A stretch of 64,000 nucleotides of DNA from Marinifilum sp. N1E240 (GTDB lineage: Bacteria; Bacteroidota; Bacteroidia; Bacteroidales; Marinifilaceae), in assembly GCF_009295825.1 (NCBI RefSeq), contig NZ_WHKF01000003.1, positions 124,001 through 188,000 of the forward strand. The letters run 5' to 3'. Of this stretch, positions 9,303-18,550 are shown one piece after another (position 1 is the stretch's first letter; every line of letters starts with the position of its first letter). A program made the translations under genes and the position numbers. The notes beneath the pieces are model-generated. The model saw nothing but the letters and a program-made list of their open reading frames with translations, had not been told where the DNA came from and searched no databases.

Positions 9303-9319
9303 AAGAAGGAAAAAGAAGT

Positions 9320-10030
9320 ATGATGGATTTTTTAAATCAACTTATAACAGAGACGGAAATTACTAGCAAAACTATTCTATTCAGACTGTTCCTGAGTTTT
9401 GTGGTTGGTGCTATAATTGGAATAGAAAGAGAAACACACAAACAACCTGCTGGCTTAAGAACTCATATTCTCATCTGTATGGGTTCGACTTTAATCATGT
9501 TACTTTCGATCTTTATTCCGCAAACTTTTCAGAACTTTCAAAATGGTGATCCTTCCCGAATAGCTGCTCAAGTAGTTTCAGGAATTGGTTTTTTAGGTGC
9601 CGGCGCCATCATGAAATTTGGAGTTAGCGTTAAAGGTTTGACTACTGCAGCATCTATATGGGTAATAGCAGCATTAGGATTAACCATTGGAGCAGGAATG
9701 TATACCGGTGTTATTTGGGGAACAGCAATTCTACTTGTAGCTCTTGTTCTTCTTGATATTATAGAGAAAAGATTATTCCCCAGTAAGTTTATAAAACGTT
9801 TAAACATTTATACAAAAGGCAGTAAGGTATCTCAAGAAGATTTTATGCCTATCCTGAAAAAACATAAAATATCCTTACGAACCATTGATTTAGAAAACTC
9901 TTTCGAGGAGGATAAACTCAACTACTATCTTACCATACAAATTTCAGAAACTGTCAATTTGCAAGAGTTAACCACTGATTTAAATAGTATATCAGAAATT
10001 AAAAGAGTAAAATTGCAGCAAATTTTATAA
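9320..10030 (+). CDS. MgtC/SapB family membrane protein
   Basis: A 236-residue inner-membrane protein. The N-terminal two thirds contain about five helices with the family motifs VGAIIGIERE, PAGLRTHILICMGSTL and GIGFLGAGAIMK. The C-terminal part is a soluble ACT-like segment. MgtC proteins adjust Mg2+ and phosphate homeostasis and, in some pathogens, inhibit ATP synthase; the role here is not shown by context. The start is ATG 9320 or the adjacent ATG 9323. It is the third gene after nfeD and the GNAT gene with short gaps. Confidence 0.9.
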   Translation: MMDFLNQLITETEITSKTILFRLFLSFVVGAIIGIERETHKQPAGLRTHILICMGSTLIMLLSIFIPQTFQNFQNGDPSRIAAQVVSGIGFLGAGAIMKFGVSVKGLTTAASIWVIAALGLTIGAGMYTGVIWGTAILLVALVLLDIIEKRLFPSKFIKRLNIYTKGSKVSQEDFMPILKKHKISLRTIDLENSFEEDKLNYYLTIQISETVNLQELTTDLNSISEIKRVKLQQIL

Positions 10031-10087
10031 GACCTAAGATCATTAAGCAATCGTATTTCTATTAAGGTCTTTAAAACACCATACCAC

Positions 10088-10957
10088 ATGAAACTAATAT
10101 CGGATAAGGGCTTGATTGACTTTGTAAAGCTGGATGAAATAACTAGGAAACCAAAACTATTTGCTAAAGATGACGGCAATTTTTGGAAAGATCCCTATAT
10201 CTCGGAACACATTCTGTATGCGCATTTGAATGATGAAACCGACGAAGGATCACGAAAATACGATACAGTTATTCAATCCGTTAAATGGTTAAGCACTTAC
10301 CTAAATCTTCCTGAAAATAGCAAATTACTTGATCTGGGTTGTGGTCCTGGGTTGTATAGCGAAAACTTCTTTGGTCAGGGATTTGATGTTACTGGAATCG
10401 ACATCAATCCAAATTCAATTGAATACGCCAAAAATCAAGCTAAAGAATGCGGTTATCCAATCGAATACAAATGCCAAAACTATTTGGATATTGATTTCGA
10501 AAACAAATTTGATGTGATAACTCTGATTTATGGTGATTTGTGTGTTCTATCGCATCAAGATAGAGATTTACTCCTTACAAAAGTAAAGAAAGCACTAAAG
10601 CCAAACGGTTATTTAATATGTGATGTATTCACCAAATACTATTTTAAAAATCAGGAAAACAAACAAGAATGGTATGTTAGTGGTGAAGAGGGATTTTGGA
10701 CTGAAGAGGAGCATTTATTGCTTCAATCTCATTACAAATACAAAAAAGAGAAAGTCAGATTAGACAAATATACCATCATTCAAAAAGATGGTACGGTGAA
10801 AACCCATCACATTTGGAAACACTATTTCAATAACAAAAGAGCAATTTCAATGATGGAACAACATGACTTCTCCGTAAAGGAATACTGGTCGAATTTACAA
10901 GGAAAGCCATTCGAAAAAAAGAGCCCATGGATTGGAATGATCGCACAAAAAAACTAA
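10088..10957 (+). CDS. Class I SAM-dependent methyltransferase
   Basis: A 289-residue protein with a Rossmann methyltransferase core. Motif I is LLDLGCGPGLYSENF near residue 82, motif II ends in TGIDINP, and motif IV is FDVITLIYGDLCVL. The N-terminal 60 residues and the C-terminal 90 residues flank the core and probably define the substrate, which I cannot name. The C-terminus includes the aromatic, basic segment HHIWKHYFNNKRAIS. It is the last plus-strand gene before a bidirectional terminator. Confidence 0.83.
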   Translation: MKLISDKGLIDFVKLDEITRKPKLFAKDDGNFWKDPYISEHILYAHLNDETDEGSRKYDTVIQSVKWLSTYLNLPENSKLLDLGCGPGLYSENFFGQGFDVTGIDINPNSIEYAKNQAKECGYPIEYKCQNYLDIDFENKFDVITLIYGDLCVLSHQDRDLLLTKVKKALKPNGYLICDVFTKYYFKNQENKQEWYVSGEEGFWTEEEHLLLQSHYKYKKEKVRLDKYTIIQKDGTVKTHHIWKHYFNNKRAISMMEQHDFSVKEYWSNLQGKPFEKKSPWIGMIAQKN

Positions 10958-11006
10958 GAAGTAGCACAATGGAATTGGGGTATTTTTCAATATTGATTTT
11001 GGTATA

Positions 11007-11050
11007 AAAAAGAAAAGTCTATTGATATCAATTTATCAATAGACTTTTTC
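11007..11050. terminator. Bidirectional terminator
   Basis: AAAAGTCTATTGATA (11013-11027) pairs with TATCAATAGACTTTT (11034-11048). A-rich sequence on the left and T-rich on the right serve the methyltransferase gene (+) and the acyl-CoA ligase gene (-), which converge here. Confidence 0.85.
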
Positions 11051-11068
11051 TGTAAGTAATATTTAACT

Positions 11069-12865
11069 TTAATCTTTATACATCTTCTCGATAAGATGTT
11101 TGTATTTTTCTTGAATTACCTTACGTTTTAACTTCAGTGTAGAAGTAATTTCTCCTGCTTCAATTGTAAATTCTTTTGGCAATAAAGTAAACTTCTTCAC
11201 CTTTTCGAATCTTGAAAATTCCTCTTGTAATTTTTCAAATCGCTTCTCGAAAAACTCAATTATTTGAGAGTTTGACAATAATTCTTCTATCGAATTAAAT
11301 ACAATATTGTGTTGCATTGCATACGCCTGTAATGGTCCTAAAGCAGGAACTGCAAGAGCTGTTACAAATTGTCTGCAATCACCAATAACTGCAATCTGTT
11401 CAATAAACTGATCATTAATCAAGGTCGTTTCAATCTTCTGAGGAGCAATGTATTTTCCGCCAGAAGTTTTCATTAAATCCTTTATTCTATCGGTTATCAC
11501 AAGACAACCATTTTCGTCAATTTTACCAGCGTCACCAGTACGAAACCAGCCATCTTTCATTACTTCGGCAGTAGCTTCTGGTTTTTTGTAATAACCTCGC
11601 ATTACACCAGGACCTTTAACTAAAATTTCATCATTTTCACCAATTTTAATCTCGGTTCCAATAATAGTTCGTCCGGTTGTGTTATAGTCTATATTTGTAT
11701 CTCCATACAAGCAAACCGTAGCCATGGTTTCTGTCAAACCATATCCCATTTTAACATTCAAGCCAGTTGCATGGAAAAATTCTAAAATTTCTTTTGACAA
11801 TGGTGCTCCACCACAAGGCATAAAGTTAATACGTCCACCAAAAATTCCTCTTAATTTACTCAACACTAACTTATCTGCAAGTTTGTGTTTCATATTTAAA
11901 ATAGCAGGAGAGTTTTTTCCCTGTCTTTTATGATGATTGTAATATTTTTCGCCAACACTTACCGCCCAACTCATTAGTGCGCGCTTTACTGGCGAAGCTT
12001 CTTGAGATTTCTCCTGAATAGCAGAATAAATTTTCTCGTAAATACGAGGAACTGTACACATTACAGTTGGCTTTACCTCTTTCATCACCTCGCCAATTTG
12101 CTTTGGATCACGATTAAAGTAAACCTCTATTCCACGATGAAAACAGTAAAAACACCAACCACGCTCATACACATGACTTAAAGGAAGAAAACTAAGTGAG
12201 ACATCCTTTTCCGAAATGTTCAGTTCCTTATCATGTGAAACCAAGACACTAGAAATGTTCTTGTGATCGATCATCACACCCTTAGGCTCTCCGGTAGTTC
12301 CCGATGTATAAATCAAGGTTGCCAAATCATCAAACTCACCTCTCGAAAATCGATCTTCGAACTCATGTCCCACTCCTGAGTTTTGTCCGTAAATCAGAAA
12401 TTCATCCCAATACATTGATCTGTCGTGATCAGAAAGCTTTGTTTTCTTATCGAAAACAACCACCATTTTCACGTGAGAAACCTCTTTAATAAGTTCCATT
12501 GCACGATCATATTGTTCCTGCTCACCAACAAAAATGACTTGAGCTTCGGAATCTTCAACAATATATTTGGCTTCGCTTGTAGAGTTTGTAGGATAGATTG
12601 GAACGGTAACTCCACGAACACTCATAATAGCTAAATCCGCAGTGATCCATTCAGGCATGTTTTGTGAGAATATAGCAACTGATTGCTTCTCGTCAACACC
12701 CAATTTTATAAGAGCTTTTGATATTTGGCGAATTTGTAACCCAAATTCATTCCAGCTTACACCAACCCAGTTATCATTCTCTTCATCTTTATAGCGCATA
12801 GCTATTCGCTCTCCGAACTTCTCAATTCTGTTGCGAATCAACTTGCCCCAATGTTGATACTCCAT
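11069..12865 (-). CDS. Long-chain fatty acid--CoA ligase (AMP-binding)
   Basis: A 598-residue adenylate-forming enzyme of the FAA1 type that activates fatty acids to acyl-AMP and then acyl-CoA. The P-loop-like motif is YTSGTTGEPKG near residue 190, the A5 motif is GYGLTETMA, and the A7-A8 region is TGDAGKIDENGCLVITDRIKDL. The C-terminal lysine region is present, so the enzyme looks intact. It lies alone between a bidirectional terminator and a gap with a terminator for the next gene upstream. Chain length preference cannot be judged. Confidence 0.92.
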   Translation of the reverse strand: MEYQHWGKLIRNRIEKFGERIAMRYKDEENDNWVGVSWNEFGLQIRQISKALIKLGVDEKQSVAIFSQNMPEWITADLAIMSVRGVTVPIYPTNSTSEAKYIVEDSEAQVIFVGEQEQYDRAMELIKEVSHVKMVVVFDKKTKLSDHDRSMYWDEFLIYGQNSGVGHEFEDRFSRGEFDDLATLIYTSGTTGEPKGVMIDHKNISSVLVSHDKELNISEKDVSLSFLPLSHVYERGWCFYCFHRGIEVYFNRDPKQIGEVMKEVKPTVMCTVPRIYEKIYSAIQEKSQEASPVKRALMSWAVSVGEKYYNHHKRQGKNSPAILNMKHKLADKLVLSKLRGIFGGRINFMPCGGAPLSKEILEFFHATGLNVKMGYGLTETMATVCLYGDTNIDYNTTGRTIIGTEIKIGENDEILVKGPGVMRGYYKKPEATAEVMKDGWFRTGDAGKIDENGCLVITDRIKDLMKTSGGKYIAPQKIETTLINDQFIEQIAVIGDCRQFVTALAVPALGPLQAYAMQHNIVFNSIEELLSNSQIIEFFEKRFEKLQEEFSRFEKVKKFTLLPKEFTIEAGEITSTLKLKRKVIQEKYKHLIEKMYKD

Positions 12866-12891
12866 AAAAGTATTTTAGTTGTAAATCCTAG

Positions 12892-12899
12892 CAAAGATA
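12892..12899 (-). promoter_or_regulatory. -7 box TATCTTTG upstream of acyl-CoA ligase gene
   Basis: The complement of 12892-12899 reads TATCTTTG, 27 bases before the ATG. No clear TTTG partner was seen about 19 bases further upstream. Confidence 0.45.
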
Positions 12900-13027
12900 A
12901 TGATGTTTCACTGATTTGAAAGGTTTTCGCTGCAGCATTGGTAGCTGCAAACAGTTAAACCTTGTTAAATCACAACATAACACAACTCTCAATAGGATTA
13001 GAACATCTTATCTATCAATAGATTACG

Positions 13028-13058
13028 AAAAACGCTCATCAACCTATGTCGATGAGCG
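13028..13058 (-). terminator. Terminator of the FAH-family gene
   Basis: CGCTCATC (13033-13040) pairs with GATGAGCG (13051-13058). On the minus strand the stem is followed by TTTTT. Confidence 0.8.
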
Positions 13059-13099
13059 CTCTTTATATCCTAAATACGGAATAAATCCGATAATTAAAT

Positions 13100-13711
13100 C
13101 TATTTTACATGGAAATCCAGCATTTTTTCACCTTCCAATTCTGCCACCAAATGATCGCCAATTTTAACAGGTCCCACTCCTTCTGGTGTTCCAGTATAAA
13201 TCATATCGCCAATTTTTAGTGTGAAAAATTGCGACAAGTAAGAGATCAAGTAATCCACAGAAAAGATCATATTGGTAGAATTACCTGTTTGTACTCTCTC
13301 TCCATTGATATCTAAATTAAAGTTTAAGTTCCCAACTGATTTGAATCTATTTTTAGGAATAAACTTACTAATAGGCGCTGCACCATCGAATGCTTTCGCT
13401 TTTTCCCAAGGCAAGCCTTTCTTTTTACACTCAGCTTGAATATCGCGAGCCGTAAAATCAATTCCTAAGGCTACTTCTTCGTAATATCTGTGAGCAAACT
13501 CTATTGGAATATTCTTTCCTACCCTGTTAATTTTTATTACCAGTTCCAATTCATGATGAATATCTTTCGAAAAATCAGGATAATAGAAATCATTATTATT
13601 TTTCAATAAAGCTGAATCGGGCATAGAAAAAACCACTGGTTCCTGAGGTACCGGATTGTTCAATTCTTTTGCATGATTCACGTAATTTCGTCCAATTGCT
13701 AAAATCTTCAT
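13100..13711 (-). CDS. Fumarylacetoacetate hydrolase family protein (FAHD1-like)
   Basis: A 203-residue protein matching the short FAH family, which includes acylpyruvases and oxaloacetate decarboxylases. It begins directly with the substrate-lid sequence GRNYVNHAKEL. Metal ligands are expected in HHELELVIKI and GIDFTARDIQ, and TGTPEGVGPVKIGD is the conserved C-terminal loop. Length and start match FAHD1-like enzymes more than true fumarylacetoacetase. The gene starts 23 bases after the stop of the exonuclease gene, so both probably lie in one minus-strand operon. Confidence 0.85.
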   Translation of the reverse strand: MKILAIGRNYVNHAKELNNPVPQEPVVFSMPDSALLKNNNDFYYPDFSKDIHHELELVIKINRVGKNIPIEFAHRYYEEVALGIDFTARDIQAECKKKGLPWEKAKAFDGAAPISKFIPKNRFKSVGNLNFNLDINGERVQTGNSTNMIFSVDYLISYLSQFFTLKIGDMIYTGTPEGVGPVKIGDHLVAELEGEKMLDFHVK

Positions 13712-13734
13712 AGTAGTAATTTGAAATGGCAGAC

Positions 13735-14502
13735 CTATTTATTAAATCCTCTTAGCTTAATCTCGGTTAAGATTTTCTTTGTATACAATGGGAAATCTGA
13801 ATTCATCACCCAACCATAATATCCTGGCTGAGCCTCAAGAACTTCCTCAACAGTTTTTCCTTTGTTCTTACCAAAATTAAAACGTTCAATACCTTTTTCA
13901 TCGATAATGATAAATCCTGCGAAATCTGCATTTTTATTCTGTGAAGAAAATTTAGCTAGATAATCAATATCATTTTCAAGATTATCATATTTATCCAACT
14001 GGGACTTAAGTACTTCGTACGTAGCTTTGGTATCAGCTTCAGCTCCGTGAGCTCCTTCCAATTCCTTATTACAATAAAATCGATAGGCTGCTGTTAAAGT
14101 ACGTTGCTCCATTTTATGAAAAATAGTTTGCACATCAACAAACTTTCTTTTTTTCATATCAAAATCGATATCCGCTCTAAGAAATTCCTCCGCTAATAAT
14201 GGAAAATCAAATCTATTAGAATTGTAACCTGCCAAATCGCATCCTTCAAGGTATTTTGCGATGATTTTCCCCAACTCTTTAAAGCTTGGTTCATCTTTTA
14301 CATCCTCATCCTTAATACCATGTATGGCTGATGATTGCGCCGGAATAGGCATTCCAGGATTCACTCTAAATGTTTTCACCTCTTCGTCGCCATTTGGGCT
14401 AACTTTAACGATACAAATTTCGACTATACGATCTTTAGCAACATTAATTCCTGTTGTTTCTAAATCAATAAATGCGATTGGATTCTTTAAGTTCAGATTC
14501 AT
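13735..14502 (-). CDS. 3'-5' exonuclease (DnaQ-like) with C-terminal DUF3820-like domain
   Basis: A 255-residue protein with an N-terminal DEDD exonuclease domain. Exo I is FIDLETTG near residue 12, Exo II lies around DLAGYNSNRFDFPLL, and Exo III is in HGAEADTKATYEVL, giving the H-x(4)-D arrangement of DEDDh nucleases. The C-terminal 55 residues (FNFGKNKGKTVEEVL...YYGWVM) match the small domain found at the end of similar Bacteroidota exonucleases. It follows dnaN on the same strand, but a terminator lies between them. A proofreading or repair role is inferred. Confidence 0.88.
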   Translation of the reverse strand: MNLNLKNPIAFIDLETTGINVAKDRIVEICIVKVSPNGDEEVKTFRVNPGMPIPAQSSAIHGIKDEDVKDEPSFKELGKIIAKYLEGCDLAGYNSNRFDFPLLAEEFLRADIDFDMKKRKFVDVQTIFHKMEQRTLTAAYRFYCNKELEGAHGAEADTKATYEVLKSQLDKYDNLENDIDYLAKFSSQNKNADFAGFIIIDEKGIERFNFGKNKGKTVEEVLEAQPGYYGWVMNSDFPLYTKKILTEIKLRGFNK

Positions 14503-14536
14503 TTGATGCTTTTCTTATGAATTCATTAATGGTGTA

Positions 14537-14577
14537 AAAATATAAAACCTAACAGAGAATTACACTCCGTTAGGTTT
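14537..14577 (-). terminator. Terminator of dnaN
   Basis: AAAACCTAAC (14544-14553) pairs with GTTAGGTTTT (14569-14578 region), with an inner GAG/CTC. The T-rich minus-strand tail follows the stem. Confidence 0.75.
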
Positions 14578-14608
14578 TTAATATTTTAAAATTTGATTTT
14601 AATGTGCA

Positions 14609-15739
14609 TTAAGCGTTAATCATCATTGGCATTAACAACATTAACACATCTTCGTCAGCATTTTCATTATCATATGGTAAGAAAATACCGGCTCTTGTAG
14701 GATCTGACAATTCAACCATTACATTCGCTGAAGAAATGTTTGAAAGGATTTCCAATAAGAACACCGATTTAAAACCTATCTCTAACTCTTGTCCTTCGTA
14801 CTGGCATAGTAATCTTTCTCTCGCTGAAATCGAGAAATCGATATCCTGAGCAGAAACAACTAATTCGTTAGCTTTTAACTCAAATTTAATTAGGTTACTT
14901 GCCGGATTGGAGAATACAGAAACTCGCTTTAATGTATTGTACAATTCCACTCTATCAATAGTTAAAACATTTGGATTATTTTTAGGAATTACCGAGTTGT
15001 AACTTGGGTAATTTCCTTCAACCAAACGACAAATCAACTTGTAATTTGATAGTGTGAAGAATGCATTTTTATCATCAAACTCAACTTTTACAGGATTCTC
15101 TTCTTTTGGAAGAATGTTACGTAAAAGTGAAGCTGGTTTTTTAGGAAGAATAAATGATGATTCCACATCTGATCTACCATCAAGACGCTTGTAACGAACC
15201 AATTTGTGTGCGTCGGAAGCAACAAAAGTTAAATCGTTGTTTCCCAATTCAACAAAAATACCATTCATTACCGGACGAAGTTCATCGTCAGCAGTAGCAA
15301 ATAAAGTTTTATTTACACCTGTTAATAGAACATCACTTTCAACTGTGATATTCACAAGGCTATTCTCTTCTTTTTCCGGAAGTTTTGGAAAATCTTCTCC
15401 ATTCTGACCAACAATACTGAACACACCATTTTCCGAAGTAATCTTAACTGCTAACGAAGTAGAGTCGATATCGAATGTTAATGGTTGCTCAGGAAATTCT
15501 TTCAAAGTATCAGTCAAAATCTTAGCAGGAAAAGCAATTACACCTTCACCAACCGAAGTTTCAAGAGGAATGGTAGTAATTAATGTAGATTCCAAATCAG
15601 ATGCTGTTGCTACCAATTCGTCATTTTTTAACTCAAACAAAAAGTTATCAAGAATTGGTAAAGTATTTTTACTACTAATTACTCTACTGATTGCTTGTAA
15701 ATGACTTAACAATTCTGTACTTGATACTACAAATTTCAT
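14609..15739 (-). CDS. dnaN: DNA polymerase III subunit beta (sliding clamp)
   Basis: A 376-residue clamp protein that dimerises around DNA and tethers polymerase III. The start MKFVVSSTELLSHLQ and the three clamp domains are intact, ending LMPMMINA, with the usual (M/L)P near the C-terminus. I chose 15739, because the ATG at 15781 adds a 14-residue segment not expected for DnaN. It lies downstream of gldF-gldG on the same strand, a neighbourhood I recognise from other Bacteroidota. A 293-base gap to gldG contains a -7 box, so dnaN probably has its own promoter. Confidence 0.95.
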   Translation of the reverse strand: MKFVVSSTELLSHLQAISRVISSKNTLPILDNFLFELKNDELVATASDLESTLITTIPLETSVGEGVIAFPAKILTDTLKEFPEQPLTFDIDSTSLAVKITSENGVFSIVGQNGEDFPKLPEKEENSLVNITVESDVLLTGVNKTLFATADDELRPVMNGIFVELGNNDLTFVASDAHKLVRYKRLDGRSDVESSFILPKKPASLLRNILPKEENPVKVEFDDKNAFFTLSNYKLICRLVEGNYPSYNSVIPKNNPNVLTIDRVELYNTLKRVSVFSNPASNLIKFELKANELVVSAQDIDFSISARERLLCQYEGQELEIGFKSVFLLEILSNISSANVMVELSDPTRAGIFLPYDNENADEDVLMLLMPMMINA

Positions 15740-15838
15740 TTGCATAATATTTAAAAGTTTACCTAATTTTCTAAGTTTCAAACCTTAACAAAACTTTACA
15801 ATGCGTCAATTTAAGATTTGTATTAAGTGGTGAATATA

Positions 15839-15846
15839 CAAATTTA
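15839..15846 (-). promoter_or_regulatory. -7 box TAAATTTG upstream of dnaN
   Basis: The minus-strand sequence complementary to 15839-15846 is TAAATTTG, about 100 bases before the dnaN ATG. No convincing -33 element was found, so this is moderate evidence. Confidence 0.45.
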
Positions 15847-16032
15847 TTAAGTATTGTTCTTATTCTTATTTCAAAAAAAATGTTAATCTCTTTTAATTAA
15901 AAATACACATTTTTTTGATCATCTGAATTTACTTCTGAGTAAAACTTTGAAAATCATTAAATCAATCAGTTTTACTAGCTTAATCAACTTGTAATTCGCA
16001 ACAAAAATAACATTTCAGATAAGAAGATAAGT

Positions 16033-17727
16033 TTAATTTCTGGCAAATTTTCGTTTGCGTAGATAAAAACGAATCAATCCAAAAATCAATAAGAAAAACA
16101 ATGGTAGGAATAAATTAATTCCTTGCCAAAACAATCGTTCAGATCGTATCTTATTTTTATCCAACATGCGCAACTTTACTTCTCGGGTTCTTAGCTCCAT
16201 CCAACCTTCGTTATCACACAAGTAATCAACACAATTTAAAAGAAAACTCCTATTACCGTATGTCTTTCGAGAATATCTATCGTAGCCCAAAGCTTCAATT
16301 TGGCGATTATTCCCAACTCCTCTTACTCTATTTTTTATCAAATCACCATCTGATATTACAATCATTTTGGCAGGCTTACTTTCTTCCCTAAACGTATTTC
16401 TATCAATTCCTTTCCATGCTCTGTTTTTAAATACAGAGGTGAATTTTCCTTCCATTAATATGGCAATATTTTTTCTGCCTGCAACAAAATCATTAGGTGA
16501 AGGCTTTTTATTCACTATTTCCAGACTAACCACGCTTGGCACTTTTTCTAATCGTGTATAATCTGAACTACTCAATAGTACTTTTCTGCGAATGTTCTTA
16601 TTATCTCCAACCCAATCAATAGAATTGGCAAATTCAGCTTTAATAACATTTAAATTTTTGCTTATTGGATGATCTGGCGGACAGCTTAAAAGGGGTGAAT
16701 AATACCATGGTGCCGGAGTAAATTTGGCTTGTTCTCCAGGCAAAGCAGTTTGAACAGGAATTAATTGTGCCTGAATATCCAGAACTAAGTCTGGATTAAT
16801 TCTTACACCATAAGAAAACAGCTGATCTTCAATATTAAGCGGCTTGTAATAGGCAATCATACTCTCTTTTACGGTAAGACTGTCCATACTTGCCTGAACC
16901 TCATCAACCAAATACAAAAGATTCCCGCCATTCATCAGATATTGATCGATCTGATATTTATCTTCTCTGGAAAATTCCATACGTGGTTGCGCAATTATTA
17001 CAGTAGAATAATTGGAGTTTTCGAGATTGATATCAGAAGACCTTACTCTTTTCACTTCATATTTTTGCAGTAACGAAGCAGTTATATCCGCAACTTCGTA
17101 CTCGTTTAATTCTCCATGCCCAGTTAAAAAGGCTATTTTTTTAGGTTCTGTATTTTGTAACATTCGAATTGCATTCGATAACTCAAATTCTAAAGATTCA
17201 ATTGAATGATTCAAATTTTCTTCTGCTGACAATCCATTGGAGCTTTTTAGCAAATGAATAGCTGTTTCCTTCTCTTGATCGTGTACAATTATTCCCGGAA
17301 CTATTATCTTTTGCTTCAAACTTCCATCAGTCGTTTTTTCCTGCAAGCTTGTTGGTTTTAATCCTCGAGAAACCAGCTGCTCGAAATACTCATTCTTCTT
17401 TTTAGAATTTCCAATGTCGTTTGGATTAACTATAGCATATTTGATCTTCACATTTGAATAGGCTGCTAACTCATCTATCATTTCCATGCTGGCTTTTTGC
17501 AATTTTGAAAAACCATGAGGCAAGTCTCCAGCCAGATAAATCTCAAAATACAAATCCTTATCAAGAGACGAAACCAATTCTTTCGTATTAACAGAAAGGG
17601 AATATCTTTTTTCATCTGTTAAATCCCATCGAATAAAGTAGGATTGAAAAATTTGAAATGCTATCAATATAACAATCAGTGAGAGCAGAAGATTCAATAG
17701 GTCTTTTTGTTTTCTGTTTTTAATCAT
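16033..17727 (-). CDS. gldG: Gliding motility-associated ABC transporter auxiliary protein GldG
   Basis: A 564-residue protein with one N-terminal membrane helix (residues 10-30), a large extracytoplasmic ABC_transp_aux domain (KKIAFLTGHGELNEYEVADI; LLYLVDEVQAS) and a C-terminal helix followed by a basic tail. GldA-GldF-GldG form an ABC transporter needed for gliding in Flavobacterium. The same genes occur in non-gliding Bacteroidota, so motility is not implied. gldF ends 4 bases upstream, so the two are translationally coupled. The ATPase gene gldA is not in this window. Confidence 0.92.
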   Translation of the reverse strand: MIKNRKQKDLLNLLLSLIVILIAFQIFQSYFIRWDLTDEKRYSLSVNTKELVSSLDKDLYFEIYLAGDLPHGFSKLQKASMEMIDELAAYSNVKIKYAIVNPNDIGNSKKKNEYFEQLVSRGLKPTSLQEKTTDGSLKQKIIVPGIIVHDQEKETAIHLLKSSNGLSAEENLNHSIESLEFELSNAIRMLQNTEPKKIAFLTGHGELNEYEVADITASLLQKYEVKRVRSSDINLENSNYSTVIIAQPRMEFSREDKYQIDQYLMNGGNLLYLVDEVQASMDSLTVKESMIAYYKPLNIEDQLFSYGVRINPDLVLDIQAQLIPVQTALPGEQAKFTPAPWYYSPLLSCPPDHPISKNLNVIKAEFANSIDWVGDNKNIRRKVLLSSSDYTRLEKVPSVVSLEIVNKKPSPNDFVAGRKNIAILMEGKFTSVFKNRAWKGIDRNTFREESKPAKMIVISDGDLIKNRVRGVGNNRQIEALGYDRYSRKTYGNRSFLLNCVDYLCDNEGWMELRTREVKLRMLDKNKIRSERLFWQGINLFLPLFFLLIFGLIRFYLRKRKFARN

Positions 17728-17731
17728 AGCC

Positions 17732-18451
17732 TTACCATTTTCTGCTTTTAAGTACTGTTCTTGTCATCAAAAGAAATGCGACAATCACACCTCCAAAATA
17801 AACTACATCTCTTGTATCTATTACACCTCTTGCTAATGATTTATAATGCTCATTAATTCCCAAGGAGTACATATTCTGAAAACCAGACAAATCAGCCAAA
17901 TAATCAAAGCCAATAAATAAAGTAAAGGAAAGAACCAATGCCATTAGAAATGCAACAATTTGATTTTCGGTTAAAGAACTACAAAAAATCCCAATACTAA
18001 CATACACACCAGCTAATAAGAACAATCCGATAAATGATCCAAAAAATGCAGCTGAATCTATACTTCCAACCGGATTTCCCAATTTATAGATTGAAAAATA
18101 GTAAACCAAACAAAAAAGTAATGATACCATTACAATTAAGAGTGCTGCAAAATATTTTGCCAGCACAATGCCCATTTCACTTACTGGTCGAGTATAAACC
18201 AATTCAATAGTACCTTGTTTTTTCTCATCCGAAAACATTCGCATACAAATTGCTGGTATCAAAAAAAGATAAATCCAGGGTGAAATCTCAAAAAACACAT
18301 TCAAATTTGCATAACCCGAATCCAATGGATTCGATGCTCCAGGAAATACCCAAACAAATAATCCGGTTGCTATTAAAAAAACAGATAGAGTTAAGTACCC
18401 GATAAGTGAACTAAAAAAAGTTCTAAACTCCTTAATGAGAAGTGGTAGCAT
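17732..18451 (-). CDS. gldF: Gliding motility-associated ABC transporter permease GldF
   Basis: A 239-residue ABC-2 type permease with about six membrane helices. The start LLIKEFRTFFSSLIGYLT and the segment RMFSDEKKQGTIELVYTRPVS are typical of GldF. It is directly followed by gldG and then dnaN. With GldG and a GldA ATPase encoded elsewhere it would form an inner-membrane transporter whose substrate is unknown. The upstream region is shared with the divergently transcribed pagL-like gene. Confidence 0.92.
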   Translation of the reverse strand: MLPLLIKEFRTFFSSLIGYLTLSVFLIATGLFVWVFPGASNPLDSGYANLNVFFEISPWIYLFLIPAICMRMFSDEKKQGTIELVYTRPVSEMGIVLAKYFAALLIVMVSLLFCLVYYFSIYKLGNPVGSIDSAAFFGSFIGLFLLAGVYVSIGIFCSSLTENQIVAFLMALVLSFTLFIGFDYLADLSGFQNMYSLGINEHYKSLARGVIDTRDVVYFGGVIVAFLLMTRTVLKSRKW

Positions 18452-18550
18452 ATAGTATATTCTATTAAATCTTAATCATTACAAATTTGCAAAATAATTT
18501 TTGGAGAAAAAACCTCTTTGCCAATTCATTTAACTTACATAAATTTGAGC

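Noticed and set aside
12916-13167. 83-codon frame between acyl-CoA ligase and FAH genes
   Set aside because: It overlaps the terminator and the 3' end of the FAH gene and has no coding character.
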